Positions 63,821 through 64,000 of a stretch of DNA of 64,000 nucleotides are shown here, piece by piece. The position numbers and the translations under genes were made by a program. The notes beneath the pieces are model-generated. The model saw only the letters and a program-made list of their open reading frames with translations, searched no databases and was not told the DNA's origin. This stretch comes from 20CM-2-55-15 sp963738025 (GTDB taxonomy: Bacteria; Acidobacteriota; Terriglobia; 20CM-2-55-15), in NCBI GenBank assembly GCA_963738025.1, contig CAVTWA010000003.1, positions 310,001-374,000 on the forward strand. Reading direction: 5' to 3'. Numbering within the stretch: position 1 is the first letter of the stretch; every line of letters begins with the position of its first letter.

Positions 63821-64000
63821 TCAACTTGCCCGTCTGCCCTCGTTAATGTCATGGCCGCTCGAATCGCTGAGTCTGGTCTGAATTAATCGCTGAATGATGG
63901 CAAACAGCATCGTCGTTGATACGCCAAACATCAGCATGCCGTTCGCTCCTTCGAGAGGTGCCAATAGTCTCCAGGAGGGAGACATGACCTTATCGGAATC
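63821..64000 (-). CDS. C-terminal end of a two-helix potassium-channel-like protein (partial)
   Basis: The frame enters from the right edge: SDKVMSPSWRLLAPLEGANG, MLMFGVSTTMLFAIIQRLIQ and a polar tail ending at a TGA (63821). Ion_trans_2 proteins have GYGD(K) after the selectivity filter, then W.LL.P.EG..G.LM.GVST..LF; the D-K here should be that of the filter. About 59 residues seen; the pore and first helix lie outside the window. Confidence 0.75.
   Translation of the reverse strand, partial: DSDKVMSPSWRLLAPLEGANGMLMFGVSTTMLFAIIQRLIQTRLSDSSGHDINEGRRAS

Overview
The window looks like chromosomal DNA of an Acidobacteriota bacterium. This is inferred from gene content: an ADOP-type MacB/FtsX permease of about 800 residues, a Ser/Thr kinase with a C-terminal TolB/WD40-like sensor, two PQQ-type sugar dehydrogenases, DUF6152 and related secreted proteins, an F420-type luciferase-like oxidoreductase, and GC-rich DNA with many palindromic repeats. 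I saw no rRNA, tRNA, CRISPR array, phage or conjugation genes.

Layout. 0-6.5 kb: a divergent pair of F420-type enzymes, a gene relic followed by 40-bp tandem repeats, a secreted protein and a receptor-like kinase. 6.4-10.5 kb: a kinase-gene relic, then two inverted copies of a ~245-bp palindromic repeat flanking a metallo-beta-lactamase gene and two secreted-protein genes. 10.6-22 kb: an ankyrin protein, then a molybdenum block: two moeA genes (the second fused to a periplasmic-binding-like domain), mobA, a moaD/aldehyde ferredoxin oxidoreductase pair on the other strand, and a NuoE/NuoF fusion plus NuoG/FdhF-type formate dehydrogenase. 22-31 kb: two aldehyde dehydrogenases, SMP-30-like and PQQ enzymes, a response regulator with an MEDS-like domain, secreted proteins. 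31-42 kb: HhH protein, ADOP permease, a truncated sigma/anti-sigma pair, VOC, DUF899, DUF4256, esterase, DUF302, MFS transporter, c-type cytochrome, nitroreductase. 42-51.6 kb: phosphoesterase, ECF sigma/anti-sigma operon, PQQ dehydrogenase, GT39, D-cysteine desulfhydrase-like and MerA-like enzymes. 52-54.6 kb: a DUF427 relic, a MOSC-reductase-ferredoxin fusion and VOC/SthA relics. 54.7-58.3 kb: a complete Mla-type lipid transport operon. 58.7-64 kb: a beta-barrel protein, a GH65 phosphorylase with a double-HAD fusion, and the end of an ion channel.

How genes work together. The Mo block can make and load the cofactor for a cytoplasmic NAD-linked formate dehydrogenase and for the AOR. The Mla operon (STAS, permease, ATPase, MCE protein, lipoprotein) is tightly overlapped and should move phospholipids across the envelope. 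GH65 and the HAD fusion should turn an alpha-glucoside plus phosphate into beta-glucose-1-phosphate and then glucose-6-phosphate.

Two traits run through the window. First, at least 13 otherwise well-conserved genes are broken by one-base frameshifts. By my reading about 15 of 17 are +1 insertions, which looks more like an insertion-biased sequencing or assembly error than real decay, so most are annotated as frameshifted CDS. Second, palindromic repeats of a few families lie at gene ends and in relics. They coincide with true deletions: the kinase relic, the truncated sigma/anti-sigma pair, the DUF427 relic and the VOC/SthA relic. Several genes also have a TAGAAT-like box six bases before the start codon, which suggests leaderless transcripts.
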